Source of the DNA: Chitinispirillales bacterium
GTDB taxonomy: Bacteria > Fibrobacterota > Chitinivibrionia > Chitinivibrionales > Chitinispirillaceae
NCBI GenBank assembly: GCA_031281225.1
Contig: JAITFQ010000118.1
Span: 1 to 50,662 of the forward strand
Reading direction: 5' to 3'
DNA length: 50,662 nt
The position numbers and the translations under genes were made by a program. The stretch's first letter is position 1; every line of letters begins with the position of its first letter. The notes under the pieces were generated by a model. It saw nothing but the letters and a program-made list of their open reading frames with translations, ran no database searches and was not told the DNA's origin. Positions 50,590-50,662 of the stretch are shown one piece after another.

Positions 50590-50662
50590 CCCCCCCCCCC
50601 CCCCCCCCCCCACCCCCCCCCCCCCCCCCCCCCCTCCCCCCCCGTCGCCCCCGCCCCCACCC
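50590..50662. other. terminal poly-C run
   Basis: The last 73 bases are almost pure C, interrupted by single A, T and G. A run this long at a contig edge is most likely an assembly or sequencing limit. A perfect TTGACA (50580-50585) directly precedes it. Nothing else is seen in 50388-50589 apart from the palindrome noted above. Confidence 0.8.

Noticed and set aside
1-50662. tRNA, rRNA and CRISPR arrays
   Set aside because: No tRNA T-loop/anticodon pattern, rRNA core or regularly spaced repeats were seen by eye; a covariance-model scan would be needed to exclude a tRNA.

Overview
The window looks like a chromosomal contig end from a flagellated member of the Fibrobacterota (Fibrobacter/Chitinivibrio-like lineage). 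The main clue is a family of lipoproteins ending in the 'Fibrobacter succinogenes major paralogous' (FISUMP) domain. Others are a diderm cell plan (several lipoboxes, LPP20/CsgG-like proteins, a small beta-barrel), DapL-type lysine synthesis, and a CsrA-FliW-flagellin circuit. The taxonomic call is inference from gene content. No rRNA, tRNA or CRISPR array was recognised.

Layout. 1-2.7 kb: a decayed Hcp start, an STAS anti-anti-sigma factor, dapL and a small outer-membrane protein. 2.7-7.8 kb (minus): one signalling operon, HD-GYP response regulator -> FIST sensor -> hybrid histidine kinase. 7.9-10.7 kb (minus): ychF, an amidohydrolase, csrA and fliW. 10.8-14.2 kb: a two-gene operon of a fused E1 alpha/beta 2-oxoacid dehydrogenase and a lipoyl domain fused to a KAS III (FabH-like) enzyme. 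This pairing suggests acyl groups pass directly from lipoate to a fatty-acid or polyketide starter synthase. 14.3-15.8 kb: two unknown small genes and radC. 16.5-19 kb: two LPP20-like proteins and a CsgG/LpoB-like protein, leading into 19-24.5 kb, three FISUMP lipoproteins with 3, 2 and 6 InlB-type repeats.

24.6-30.4 kb is an AT-rich, decayed accessory island. It holds a membrane-anchored unknown protein broken at an A9 run, the 5' half of a FISUMP gene, a frameshifted unknown gene, a NusG paralogue, an ORF6N/PLD-like gene, the 3' half of a FISUMP gene and a nuclease/transposase start. 30.4-37 kb returns to core genes: DUF1189-like, an unknown gene, DUF58/MoxR, a second STAS protein, an AI-2E-type transporter, rplU and rpmA. 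37-40.4 kb holds secreted and lipid-anchored proteins, including a zinc metalloprotease. 40.6-43.2 kb is a sulfur operon, metA-cysE-thiG. 43.2-46.1 kb (minus) has two-subunit fumarase and malic enzyme. 46.1-49.1 kb has a YoeB-like toxin-antitoxin pair and a large 773-aa flagellin with a near-consensus sigma-54 promoter and a GGA-loop hairpin at the start of its leader. The contig closes with a decayed toxin-antitoxin pair, a nuclease/transposase remnant, a REP-like palindrome and a poly-C run that is probably an assembly end.

The most unusual biology is the E1 plus lipoyl-KAS III operon. The most legible regulatory circuit is FliW-CsrA at 10 kb acting on the flagellin leader at 49 kb. The FISUMP array looks like a recombination-prone surface protein family.
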